Positions 24,778 to 33,383 of a stretch of 40,858 bases of DNA are shown here, piece after piece. The position numbers and the translations under genes are program-made. A model generated the notes under the pieces. It made no database searches, had not been told where the DNA came from, and was given only the letters and a program-made list of their open reading frames with translations. This DNA comes from Nostoc sp. JL34 (GTDB lineage: Bacteria; Cyanobacteriota; Cyanobacteriia; Cyanobacteriales; Nostocaceae). The DNA is taken from positions 1-40,858 of the forward strand of contig NZ_JABXKQ010000130.1 of NCBI RefSeq assembly GCF_017114945.1, given 5' to 3'. Within the stretch, counting starts at the first letter, position 1; each line of letters opens with the position of its first letter.

Positions 24778-25148
24778 CTGCTAGCACCATCGAGTATTGC
24801 TTATCCTAAAATTGTAGCGATCGCACTGGACTATGGCGTTAGTTCCGTCAATAAAATGTATAGTCATTAGTCATTAGTCATTTGTCAAGAGTTATTCTCC
24901 ACTACGCCCCTGACAGAACAAATGTACTAATGATATGCTATAATTCCGATACATTGATGTTGAAATCATAGTAGAGGATAAGCTCTGGTTGCTTGCTTTC
25001 CTGAGTGCCAAAATTTACGGCATTAGTTGAGTCTTGGGCTATGGCAACATCGATAAACAAAGCAGGTACGAGAGTTTAAAATAATTGAATCCTAAACTCG
25101 ACTCGGTGCTACTAATTCACGTTGAAAGGCATTGAAGTCTATATTTCT
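24778..25148. other. Divergent intergenic region before dnaX, with heptamer repeat
   Basis: 371 bp between the divergent short paralogue and dnaX. It contains three copies of TAGTCAT (24861-24881) with a fourth degenerate copy, a HIP1-like site near 24818, and presumably both promoters. No other structure is evident. Confidence 0.6.
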
Positions 25149-27233
25149 ATGTCTTACGAACCCCTGCACCACAAATATCGCCCTAAGAGTTTTGCTGAAC
25201 TGGTGGGCCAAGAGGCGATCGCTACTACCCTCACAAACGCGATCGGCACAGCCAAAATCGCCCCTGCCTATTTATTTACTGGGCCAAGAGGTACGGGGAA
25301 AACTTCTAGTGCCCGAATTCTGGCCAAATCCCTCAATTGTCTCAAAGGTGATCAGCCCACCGCTGAACCCTGCGGCGTGTGTGAGGTTTGTCAGGGAATC
25401 ACCAAGGGCTACGCCTTAGACGTAATTGAAATCGATGCCGCTAGTAATACTGGTGTCGATAATATCCGCGAGTTGATAGAAAAAGCCCAGTTTGCTCCTG
25501 TGCAGTGTCGCTACAAGGTTTATGTAATCGATGAATGCCACATGCTCAGTACCCAGGCCTTCAATGCGCTACTTAAGACACTAGAAGAACCACCGAGACA
25601 CGTGGTTTTTGTATTGGCGACAACAGATCCACAACGGGTTTTACCAACAATTATTTCGCGCTGTCAAAGGTTTGATTTTAGACGCATTCAGTTAGAAGCG
25701 ATGGTGAAGCATTTAAGTGCGATCGCATCTTTTGAAAACATTCATATTTCACCCGATGCTGTCACCCTGGTAGCCCAACTTTCTCAAGGAGGCTTGCGAG
25801 ATGCCGAAAGTCTACTCGATCAATTGGGTTTATTAGCGGGTGAAGTCACACCAGAGCGAGTTTGGGATTTGGTGGGGACGGTAAGCGAACAGGACTTGTT
25901 AGCGCTTTTAAATGCGATCGCTCAAGATAAACCGGAAGCTGTTCTAGACTGTACTCACTACATTCTAGATCGTGGTCGAGAACCCCTAACTATTCTGCAA
26001 AATCTTGCAGCTTTTTACCGCGATTTACTCATAGCTAAAACAGCACCCAACCGCCACGATTTGGTTGCTTGTACTCAGCAAACCTGGACAGCGTTGGTTG
26101 AGTTTGCTCAATACTTCGATATCAGCACGATTTTAGCAGGACAGCAACACCTACGAACATCAGAAGTGCAAATTAAAAACACCACCCAGCCGCGTTTGTG
26201 GTTGGAAGTAACATTACTAGGATTGTTACCCAGTGCGACGGCGAATATTCAGGCACAAGCCCTAAGTGTAGCGCCGCGAGTTAATACACCTGCTGTATCT
26301 TCAAGCTATCCTCCAGTAGTTGCCCAAAATCACCCAGTCTCTTCTGTACCTCTGGCTGAACCGAAAACAAATCATAATTCTGTATCTGTCAATCATCAAG
26401 CGACTGTCACTTCATCTTCCTCAGTTGAACAGCAAACAAATCACAATTCTGTTGCTAACTCAGTTTCACCACCAACCTCAGAACCTGTTGCTGTTCCTGT
26501 GCCACCTGCGAATATTGAACCAGTAACTTCAGAGGTTGTTGGCGAAGCAGAATATGACTTAACTCAGATTTGGCAACAAGTGCTTGCCAACCTTCAGCCA
26601 AAATCAAGGCAAGAAATGCTGCGTCAAATGAGCCAACTCATCGAGTTTGACGGTGTTGTGGCTCGAATTGCTATTAAACAGGCATGGTATGACAAGGGAA
26701 AATCTTATCTACCGATGATTACGGCAGCTTTCCAGCAAACTTTCCAGCATGAAATCCAGATAAATATAGAAAAAGGGATTTCTTCAAACTCTAACTCAGC
26801 CAAAAAAAATCCTCCGCCAAAAGATTCTACTCGCGTTCAGCAGCCACCCACACCTAGCTACAACCAGCAAATTTCGCCTCCTCCAGCGCCAACACCACAG
26901 TCAAACACGTCACCATCAGCATCGACAGCAGCAAAAAATGGAAATGGCATAAATGGAAATGGGACAAATGGAAATGGGACAAATGGAAATGGGACAAATG
27001 GAAATGGGGCAAATAGAAACGGGGTAAATGGAAATGGGGCGCAAACTTTGCCTCCACCCCCAAAACAAACACCCGCACCTGATTGGGAACCTGACGAAGT
27101 AGCGATCGCAGCTCAACGTATAGCAGAATTTTTCAATGGACAAATCATCCGTTTTGCAGATGATTTTCCAGAATTCTCTGATTCCATAACTACACCTGAG
27201 TGGGTAGAAGAATCAGAGGTGGATGATGAATAA
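25149..27233 (+). CDS. dnaX: DNA polymerase III subunit gamma/tau
   Basis: About 694 residues from the start MSYEPLHHKYRP; an in-frame TTG nine codons upstream is less likely. DnaX is the clamp-loader ATPase. Walker A GPRGTGKT is at 45-52. The zinc-binding cysteines are C64, C75, C78 and C81, Walker B VIDE is at 126-129, and the sensor Arg is in ISRCQRF (169-175). After the AAA+ domains, a low-complexity linker rich in Pro, Ser and Asn contains seven NGNGX repeats. A C-terminal tau-like region ends the protein. No intein is present. A perfect terminator hairpin follows. Confidence 0.96.
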   Translation: MSYEPLHHKYRPKSFAELVGQEAIATTLTNAIGTAKIAPAYLFTGPRGTGKTSSARILAKSLNCLKGDQPTAEPCGVCEVCQGITKGYALDVIEIDAASNTGVDNIRELIEKAQFAPVQCRYKVYVIDECHMLSTQAFNALLKTLEEPPRHVVFVLATTDPQRVLPTIISRCQRFDFRRIQLEAMVKHLSAIASFENIHISPDAVTLVAQLSQGGLRDAESLLDQLGLLAGEVTPERVWDLVGTVSEQDLLALLNAIAQDKPEAVLDCTHYILDRGREPLTILQNLAAFYRDLLIAKTAPNRHDLVACTQQTWTALVEFAQYFDISTILAGQQHLRTSEVQIKNTTQPRLWLEVTLLGLLPSATANIQAQALSVAPRVNTPAVSSSYPPVVAQNHPVSSVPLAEPKTNHNSVSVNHQATVTSSSSVEQQTNHNSVANSVSPPTSEPVAVPVPPANIEPVTSEVVGEAEYDLTQIWQQVLANLQPKSRQEMLRQMSQLIEFDGVVARIAIKQAWYDKGKSYLPMITAAFQQTFQHEIQINIEKGISSNSNSAKKNPPPKDSTRVQQPPTPSYNQQISPPPAPTPQSNTSPSASTAAKNGNGINGNGTNGNGTNGNGTNGNGANRNGVNGNGAQTLPPPPKQTPAPDWEPDEVAIAAQRIAEFFNGQIIRFADDFPEFSDSITTPEWVEESEVDDE
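26937..27041 (+). repeat. 15-bp tandem repeat within dnaX (seven NGNGX units)
   Basis: Seven copies of AATGGAAATGGGACA with variations, in frame, encode Asn-Gly-Asn-Gly-X with X = I, T, T, T, A, V, A. The sixth copy has Arg in place of the first Gly. The length is likely to change by replication slippage without disturbing the frame. It lies in the flexible linker. Confidence 0.9.
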
Positions 27234-27238
27234 AAAAA

Positions 27239-27267
27239 ATGCAAAATTATTTTTGGTAATTTTGCAT
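27239..27267. terminator. Terminator between convergent dnaX and glycosyltransferase genes
   Basis: ATGCAAAATTA (27239-27249) and TAATTTTGCAT (27257-27267) make a perfect 11-bp stem. AT-rich sequence with T-runs follows on the + strand, immediately after the dnaX stop. Confidence 0.7.
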
Positions 27268-27307
27268 TATAAATTTTTAATTTTTAATTTTTAATTCCCC
27301 AAAGGGG

Positions 27308-28714
27308 CTATTCCCCATTCCCAGTATGCAAGGTTTTTACCCATTTCAGGCGCTTTGGTCTTACCGACATCCGGGCAGTAGTACTGCTCATGACCACTAA
27401 CCAGTGCAACATATATAAACTGCCACGCAGGGTTTGCACCAGCATCGTAAGATATGTAGAAAGTGGGAATTTTTGATCTTGACGTACCCGCTTCAGACCT
27501 GTAAACATTCCTACCATCGACATAGAAATAGACAAACCTGTGATCGGACTTAACATGGGTGGACGATGACGAGCGATCGCCATTAATAAATCTGGGATTG
27601 CTGCTGTCGGTAAGATATACATAATCAGCATAAAAATCAGCAAATCCCAGCTTTTGCGTGTTCCCATGCGGTTTTTGAGAATTAAATCCCAATAATCCAA
27701 ATAGCGTTGATATCCGCCTTCTGCCCAACGGTTGCGCTGATGCCAAAGTGAAACTGCACTCGTTACTCCTTCTTCTTGCACCGCTGGATGGAAAACACAT
27801 TCAATATCCCATTTATCCAAATGTAAGCGGATTGTCAAATCCAAATCATCGGTAATGGTTTCTTCATTCCAACCACCGCAGCTTTCCAAGGCGGAACGCC
27901 GGACAAATTGACCATTTCCCCGCAGTTCGCCAATGCCACCAAGGGCACTTCGTTGTTGCTGAAACCAGGTATCAAGTGCCATTTCTGCCATTTGACCCTT
28001 AGTCCAAAAGTTTTGTTTAGCGTTGGCGATCGCTTTTCGCACCTGCACCGCCCCCACGTTTTCTCTTTGAAATAAAGGTATTACCTGTTGCAGCAAGTCT
28101 GGTGTGACTTGGGCATCAGCATCAAATACTGCTATAATATCGCCCTTTGTCAGCGGCAATACCTGATTCAACGCCCCCGATTTACCACCAGTAGCGTCTG
28201 CTGAACGCCTTAGTACTTTCAGTTGGTCGTGTTTCTGTTCGAGTTCTGCTAATAAATGTGGTGTACTATCACTGCTGTGATCGTCAATTATCCAAATTTC
28301 GTACTGCCCACCTGGATATTCCAGATTACAAAGATTTTTGACTAATTTAGCAATTACCGCTTCCTCATTTTTCGCAGCCACTAGCACAGAAACAGAAGGC
28401 AAATCTCCCTGTATTTCTTTTGGATACCGACGGGATTTAGTAAACACCACCACCAAAGCATGAAATCCTAGAATGGTAGTTAGTCCTAGAATAAAAATGG
28501 AAGCCCAAGAAACTAAATGTAGAGCGATCGTGCCACTCCAGACGATAGTCAAGACTAGAGCTGCTTTGCCTCTACGACCTTGAAACCGGGGTGTTAGAGA
28601 TACAGGATCTGTCTCTAACACTGACTCCTCATCTGCTGATAGGTCAGATAACAAGGAGTTGAGCGGATCAAGCTCTTGATAAGAATCTTCTTCGGGCCAG
28701 GAATTCGCTGGCAT
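27308..28714 (-). CDS. mgdA: Membrane glycosyltransferase family 2, probably monoglucosyldiacylglycerol synthase
   Basis: 468 residues. Two membrane segments (51-93) precede a GT-A domain. It has SVSVLVAAKNEEAV (107-120), DDHSSDS (144-150), the metal-binding DAD (198-200), the base TDDLD (288-292) and the processive-type QRNRW (326-330). Further membrane segments follow from about 350. Length and motif context (ELRGNGQFVRRSALE, GGWNEETITDD) match what I remember of the cyanobacterial enzyme that makes monoglucosyldiacylglycerol, the precursor of galactolipids in thylakoids. A different GT2 lipid or polysaccharide enzyme cannot be excluded. Confidence 0.7.
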   Translation of the reverse strand: MPANSWPEEDSYQELDPLNSLLSDLSADEESVLETDPVSLTPRFQGRRGKAALVLTIVWSGTIALHLVSWASIFILGLTTILGFHALVVVFTKSRRYPKEIQGDLPSVSVLVAAKNEEAVIAKLVKNLCNLEYPGGQYEIWIIDDHSSDSTPHLLAELEQKHDQLKVLRRSADATGGKSGALNQVLPLTKGDIIAVFDADAQVTPDLLQQVIPLFQRENVGAVQVRKAIANAKQNFWTKGQMAEMALDTWFQQQRSALGGIGELRGNGQFVRRSALESCGGWNEETITDDLDLTIRLHLDKWDIECVFHPAVQEEGVTSAVSLWHQRNRWAEGGYQRYLDYWDLILKNRMGTRKSWDLLIFMLIMYILPTAAIPDLLMAIARHRPPMLSPITGLSISMSMVGMFTGLKRVRQDQKFPLSTYLTMLVQTLRGSLYMLHWLVVMSSTTARMSVRPKRLKWVKTLHTGNGE

Positions 28715-28917
28715 AGGTTAGGTTGCTTGATTCAAAAATCAGTATTTGTCTACAGTTAGTAATTTTACGGACAAATATCCCTAAGCTACTTTTCCCGATA
28801 TTAATCGGAATGGGCAAACTGCAATACCCGCTATCCCTAAGCCAAAAGCCACTGGGACTACCTTTGTTGTCACCGCCACTCTGCGTAATTACCTCGCATT
28901 AAGCACGTTTGCTACTC

Positions 28918-29337
28918 TTAGACAGAGGCTTGATTCCTTTGATAGCCACTTGGGCAGGAAGCTTCTAGAGTCGGACTTTCTCTAATGAGAACTCCGGTTT
29001 GGGCAAAGTAATAGCAAGGTAGCAGCAGCTTGTTGTTGGGAGAAACAGCAATGATAACATCCACAACTTTACAGTAGGGATTTTTAGTGTTATCGTTCCC
29101 AGCTTCGATAAAAGTTAATGCAGCATTATTGTAACCGAAATTTTAATATTTCTTAGCAGTAACTTCATTTATTAAGCATGGGGCATTGGGCAAAACAGTT
29201 CCTCTTTTACGAGTTCCCAGTCCTGAGTAAAGATTGGCATCAACATAACCACCAACACTTATTTGCCACAAAGTCGCGATCGCTGAAGCCACTTTTGGGG
29301 TCAGTAGTTTACTTGTTGTTTCAGTTGAAAGAGAAGT
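28918..29337 (-). pseudogene. Probable pseudogene reading on from the nagB stop codon
   Basis: Directly after the nagB stop and in the same frame, 139 codons stay open except for one TAA at 29143-29145. The translation looks protein-like: ASAIATLWQISVGGYVDANL, then NNAALTFIEAGNDN, then ESPTLEASCPSGYQRNQ, with several cysteines. No good start codon is present. It may be a decayed secreted or pilin-like gene. I cannot name it, and a run of this length by chance is possible. The rest of the 623-bp gap to 28715 shows nothing else. Confidence 0.35.
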
Positions 29338-30111
29338 TCAAGAAAGCAAACTAGCAGAATTAACATCCAAAAATAATGTCGCTTGGGATTGTTGACGAAG
29401 AATAGAAGCCGGACAGTCTATACTTATAGACCCCTGCAACATTTCTTTTACCACATTCGCTTTCCGTTTTTCTGGAGCAAGACAGATAATTTTTTTAGCT
29501 GAACAAATCGTCGAGATGGTAACAGTAAAAGCATACTGTGGGACAGTTTCTAGATTCGGAAAGTGACCTGTGCTTACTTGTTGTTGACGGTTCACTGCAT
29601 CTAGTTTCACCAGTTTTACGCTGTAAGGATCTTGAAAATTTGCTACTGCTGGATCGTTAAAAGCCAAATGTCCATTTTCGCCAATACCAAGACAACACAA
29701 GTCAATTGGTTGTGCTTGTAGTAGTTTAGTGTAGCGATCGCACTCTGCCACTGGTTGCAGTGTATCACCTTCTATATAGTGAAATTGCTTAGGAGCAACC
29801 CGCTTTTCTACACGTTCTCGCATATAGCGCCGGAAACTGGCAGAATGGTCAGCAGTAATTCCCAAATATTCATCTAGATGGAACAGAATAATCCGTGACC
29901 AATCTACACCACCCAATGCAATCAAAGCATCGAGAAATTTGAGTTGGGAGTTACCTGTTGCTAACAATACAGCGGCTGTATCCTGAAGATTAAGAACTTG
30001 CTGTAAATGCTTTTGCGCGATTTCGGCAACATCCTGGGCCATTTCGACTTCAGAGTTGTAAATCTGCACTAGTAGGTCATCAACGCGAAAAAAGTTTGTA
30101 GCGGCTAGCAT
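29338..30111 (-). CDS. nagB: Glucosamine-6-phosphate deaminase
   Basis: 257 residues. NagB converts glucosamine-6-phosphate to fructose-6-phosphate and ammonia, which recycles amino sugars. The family marks are LATGNS (50-55), HLDEYLG with Asp80 (78-84), FRRYMRERV (93-101) and the active-site loop GIGENGHLAFNDP (142-154) containing His148. It is divergent from a HAD phosphatase gene with about 213 bp between the starts. Confidence 0.93.
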   Translation of the reverse strand: MLAATNFFRVDDLLVQIYNSEVEMAQDVAEIAQKHLQQVLNLQDTAAVLLATGNSQLKFLDALIALGGVDWSRIILFHLDEYLGITADHSASFRRYMRERVEKRVAPKQFHYIEGDTLQPVAECDRYTKLLQAQPIDLCCLGIGENGHLAFNDPAVANFQDPYSVKLVKLDAVNRQQQVSTGHFPNLETVPQYAFTVTISTICSAKKIICLAPEKRKANVVKEMLQGSISIDCPASILRQQSQATLFLDVNSASLLS

Positions 30112-30324
30112 TTGCTTACACAGAAGGTTATCAATTATACGGTAGTTTTTTGCTCGGCTCTACCTGTCTGTCCTTACATGCCCTATTCAGTATAAATTTT
30201 AGATTTAGCAGATTAATTTACGGCTTTTTGCCTTGTATTGACCAAGCAACAATTACTAAGGACAAAAAAACAATGTAAACTATTTAAATTAAGTTAACAA
30301 TTATTTACATTTTACCCAAAAATC

Positions 30325-31023
30325 ATGCTGGCTGCAATTCTTTTTGACCTAGACGGCACTATTGTCAACACTGACCCCATACACTACCGAGCTTGGCAGG
30401 AAATGCTGTTAAATTACAGCATAGAAATTGACGAAAAATTTTATAAATCCCGAATTAGTGGGAGGTTAAATCCAGAAATTGTCAAAGACATTCTGCCACA
30501 ATTATCAGCAGCAGAAGGGCAAAAATTTGCAGACGAAAAAGAGGCGTTTTTTCGCAAACTCGCCCCGGATCTCAAACCGCTGAATGGATTTTCTGAACTA
30601 CTAGCCTGGACAGATACACATCAGTTAAAACGAGCATTAGTAACTAATGCCCCTAGATTAAATGCAGAATTTATGCTGGAGGTTTTGGGAATCAAAGAAG
30701 CTTTCCATACAGTTGTTTTAGCGGATGATTGTATAGCAGGTAAACCCGACCCTGCACCCTACCAAGTTGCCTTAAAGAAGTTGGGGATTCAAGCAGAAGA
30801 AGCGATCGCTTTAGAAGACTCTCCTTCTGGGATTCGGGCAGCAGTGAGCGCAGATATCCGCACCATTGGTATCGCGTCCACCCACGATCCGCAAGTTTTG
30901 CAGGAAGTCGGCGCATTTATGGCAATTCCAGATTTTACTGATTTGCAGTTGTGGACATTTTTGAACTCACTCATCGAGCAAGATTCAAGTGCGATCGCTT
31001 CATTAGTCAAGAAAACTCTATAG
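30325..31023 (+). CDS. HAD family phosphatase / beta-phosphoglucomutase-like
   Basis: 232 residues. HAD motif I is DLDGT with nucleophile Asp8 and acid/base Asp10. Motif II is LVTNAP with its Thr near residue 99. Motif III Lys lies in GKPDPAPY and motif IV in ALEDSPSGIRAA. A helical cap between motifs I and II places it with beta-phosphoglucomutase and phosphoglycolate-type sugar phosphatases. It is divergent from nagB, which may hint at sugar-phosphate metabolism. The substrate is unknown. Confidence 0.9.
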   Translation: MLAAILFDLDGTIVNTDPIHYRAWQEMLLNYSIEIDEKFYKSRISGRLNPEIVKDILPQLSAAEGQKFADEKEAFFRKLAPDLKPLNGFSELLAWTDTHQLKRALVTNAPRLNAEFMLEVLGIKEAFHTVVLADDCIAGKPDPAPYQVALKKLGIQAEEAIALEDSPSGIRAAVSADIRTIGIASTHDPQVLQEVGAFMAIPDFTDLQLWTFLNSLIEQDSSAIASLVKKTL

Positions 31024-31103
31024 CGATCGTTCGTATGCAATATACTCTGACCTCTCTTCTAAAAGAGAGAGGCTTTGAATCTTGCTCCCCAACGCTAGCT
31101 CTT

Positions 31104-31224
31104 ATATCAAGTGCGGTTAATTACTTATGATTACCGCATCCGTGCAAAAGTCAGGAAAACCTCTTTCTCCCTGCCCCCTGCACCCCTGCGGTCTAAATGA
31201 TAAGTCTTTACCCGAACATGATAT
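31104..31224. mobile_element. 121-bp MITE-like element, copy 2 (inverted relative to copy 1)
   Basis: The ends ATATCAAGTGCGG and CCCGAACATGATAT are inverted repeats. The body matches 8433-8553 in reverse complement almost base for base, with the same length. It lies 80 bp after the HAD gene, in the 463-bp gap before the PadR gene. The remainder of that gap shows nothing I can name. Confidence 0.8.
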
Positions 31225-31486
31225 TAAGGGGCTGAGGATTAGGTCTGTCTATCGCTCTTCCATCAGTCCTGGGAAAAGCAATCGCTGCAAGGCTTACAAG
31301 ACTTTGGTTTTCAGATTTTAGCTATATTCTTGAATTTCTATTAGAAAATAAAGCCTCAAACCTTGATTGAGTGATAGTTTCAGTTTTCTGCTTCGATTAT
31401 TGTTTGATGAGAGTGATGGAAGAGCGCTATATTGGACTCAACTGAGAAAGGCTATATATTCTGACTCCCAACTCCTCACTACTAAC

Positions 31487-32125
31487 TTATTTCTCAGCCA
31501 TAATTGCATAAATTTCTCGTTTAACTTGCTCTAAAAGCTCACGCACCCGATTTATTCGCTCCATATTGCCACTGCGAGCAACCTGCACCACAACAGCAGC
31601 TAATTCTGTTGCAGCATTCCGCAACTCAATAAACTCTTGGGGCTTACCTGTCACAAAACTTTTGAAGGTATCCCAAGGAGAGTCTGAAGTTTCCTGTTGG
31701 GAACGTTCTGCCAATAATTGTCTACCCTCATCCGTAATCGTATAAATCCGCTTGCCACCTTCCTGTGTGCTCTTGAGATAACCTCCTTCTTCCAGCAATT
31801 GCAGTGTTGGATACACTGAGCCAGGACTGAGGCGACGGAAACCACCATAGCGAGTTTCCATCTCTTTAATCAGGTCGTAACCATGACTAGGATGCTCGGA
31901 TAACAATTCCAGCAGGATGAACTTGATGTCACCCCGACGAGTCCGGTATTCATCTCCCCAACCACGACCAAACATTTCATTCCCAAAGTGTTTCTCATGA
32001 TGTCTACCATGATGGTTGCCATGATGGTTGCCATGTTGAAACCAAGACCTGACAAGCAATGAATCCTCTTCGCTAACTCCTGCCCATGCAGGTGCGCCAA
32101 AACGTGACCGAAAATGTCTAAACAT
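31487..32125 (-). CDS. PadR-family transcriptional regulator with histidine-rich N-terminus
   Basis: 212 residues. A winged-helix PadR domain spans about 62-145, with KFILLELLSEHPSHGYDLI, LSPGSVYPTLQLLEEGGYL and KRIYTITDEGRQLL. The N-terminal extension has a dense His run, HGNHHGNHHGRHHEKH (31-46), as would be used for metal binding. The best-known parallel is E. coli YqjI, a PadR repressor with a His-rich N-terminus that senses nickel. A C-terminal dimerisation helix follows. A perfect 16-bp palindrome lies 45-60 bp upstream of the start, so autoregulation is likely. Metal sensing is inferred. Confidence 0.9.
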   Translation of the reverse strand: MFRHFRSRFGAPAWAGVSEEDSLLVRSWFQHGNHHGNHHGRHHEKHFGNEMFGRGWGDEYRTRRGDIKFILLELLSEHPSHGYDLIKEMETRYGGFRRLSPGSVYPTLQLLEEGGYLKSTQEGGKRIYTITDEGRQLLAERSQQETSDSPWDTFKSFVTGKPQEFIELRNAATELAAVVVQVARSGNMERINRVRELLEQVKREIYAIMAEK

Positions 32126-32169
32126 AAATGAATCTCAAATCAACTTTCTCTAATATACGACATATCAGA

Positions 32170-32185
32170 ATATATCGCGATATAT
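32170..32185. promoter_or_regulatory. Palindromic operator upstream of the PadR gene
   Basis: ATATATCGCGATATAT is a perfect 16-bp palindrome, flanked by partial half-sites (CATATCAG on one side, GATATATCGG on the other). On the - strand, TATATT boxes lie just downstream, before the PadR start, so a repressor here would block the promoter. It is AT-rich apart from the central CGCG. Confidence 0.65.
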
Positions 32186-32844
32186 CGGAATAGAATTTCG
32201 ATGAAGATTTTTGAAGTATAAAAAGGACTGGGTACTGGACAAGAAATTCCTTTAAGATTTGGTTGGGTCTGAATCTCCATCCAAATCTGATATCCTCGCA
32301 CAGCGGTATCTCTTCGTAAGAACAAAGGCGGTTGTTGTCTACCATATGTTCACGAGTCCTCGGAACAATATTGGATTTTCAACTCGCGGTGGATTTCAAA
32401 GTGATGCAGAGCGAGATGAACAAATGACACGTGATTCTCATCAAGATATTGTTTGGGTACGACCAGGTAGAGAGTAGTCTGGGACACAGATGAACCTAGA
32501 CAGACGTGTGAAACTTCAGACTTAGTGTGACTGCTATCAAGTGGAAGCGATGCCTATGGCAACCTGAAGCAGGAACACTGCAATTATCCCAGCCGAGAGT
32601 AGCTGTTGCAAAAATACTTGTATTAAAAATTTTAGTTTCTTGATTATCATACACGATATTTTGACTTTTAAAGTATAAAATACAACAGTAAAAATACTGC
32701 CTGTAAGCTGCCCTAGCATTTCAAAAAGCAGGATTAAGCCACGAGAAAAAATATTTATCCTAAAATCCAATATTCAGTAAATTTACGTATGCATATTTAA
32801 GTCTTCTCAATGAATAGTAGAATTAGCCCATACAGGAGAAGACT
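32186..32844. other. Non-coding stretch between PadR and the RodZ-like gene
   Basis: About 660 bp. Short open frames exist, such as 32346-32477 on + (MFTSPRNNIGFSTRGG and onwards), but they lack ribosome sites and recognisable domains. Directly before the next gene is a good Shine-Dalgarno (AGGAGAAG). If the PadR operator controls a gene on the + strand it would have to reach across this gap. Confidence 0.45.
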
Positions 32845-33303
32845 GTGACGCTCTTAAACGAAGCTCAAGTAGAGCAACTAAAAGAAATAACCACACACTT
32901 GCGACAAGTAAGACAAGAAAAATCCATCCGCATAGAAGAAATAGCCGCTCAAACACTCATCAGAGCAGGTGTTTTGCACGCTTTAGAAGAAGAACGATTT
33001 GAAGAATTGCCTGAGCCTATTTTTGTTCAAGGATTCATCCGTCGCTATGGAGATGCTTTAGGACTGGATGGAAATGCTCTATCGTACACCTTTATAAGCA
33101 ATGTTGTTCGCCAAGACTCCAATAACGATCATAAGAATTCAGACAACAAACCAAATACATACATACCTCTTGTTGTTACCTACATTCTATTATTAGTAGC
33201 TGCATCTGCTGGTCTTTTATATACACTTAATCCACCACAAATTGCATCTGAATCCCTGACTCCAGAAGTAAATGCTCAACAGTCAATAGTTATTAATCAG
33301 TGA
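32845..33303 (+). CDS. RodZ-like helix-turn-helix protein with one membrane segment
   Basis: 152 residues from a GTG start preceded by AGGAGAAG, a strong ribosome site 6 bp upstream. The N-terminal 80 residues are an HTH of the RodZ type (LRQVRQEKSIRIEEIAAQTL, LHALEEERFEELPEPIFVQG, FIRRYGDALGL). A polar linker leads to a single membrane span (107-127) and a short outer tail of about 25 residues. Classic RodZ has a much longer periplasmic part, so this is a short form. It may help cell-shape or division proteins in these filaments. Confidence 0.85.
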   Translation: MTLLNEAQVEQLKEITTHLRQVRQEKSIRIEEIAAQTLIRAGVLHALEEERFEELPEPIFVQGFIRRYGDALGLDGNALSYTFISNVVRQDSNNDHKNSDNKPNTYIPLVVTYILLLVAASAGLLYTLNPPQIASESLTPEVNAQQSIVINQ

Positions 33304-33383
33304 ACAGTAATCAGGTTGACAAATGTAGAGGGTTACGGGAGATGGGGGGATGAGGGAGCAACGCCCCATCCCAATATCCATTT

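Noticed and set aside
27291..27800. 169-codon open frame on the - strand near the glycosyltransferase end
   Set aside because: Overlaps the glycosyltransferase gene in another frame; no family features.
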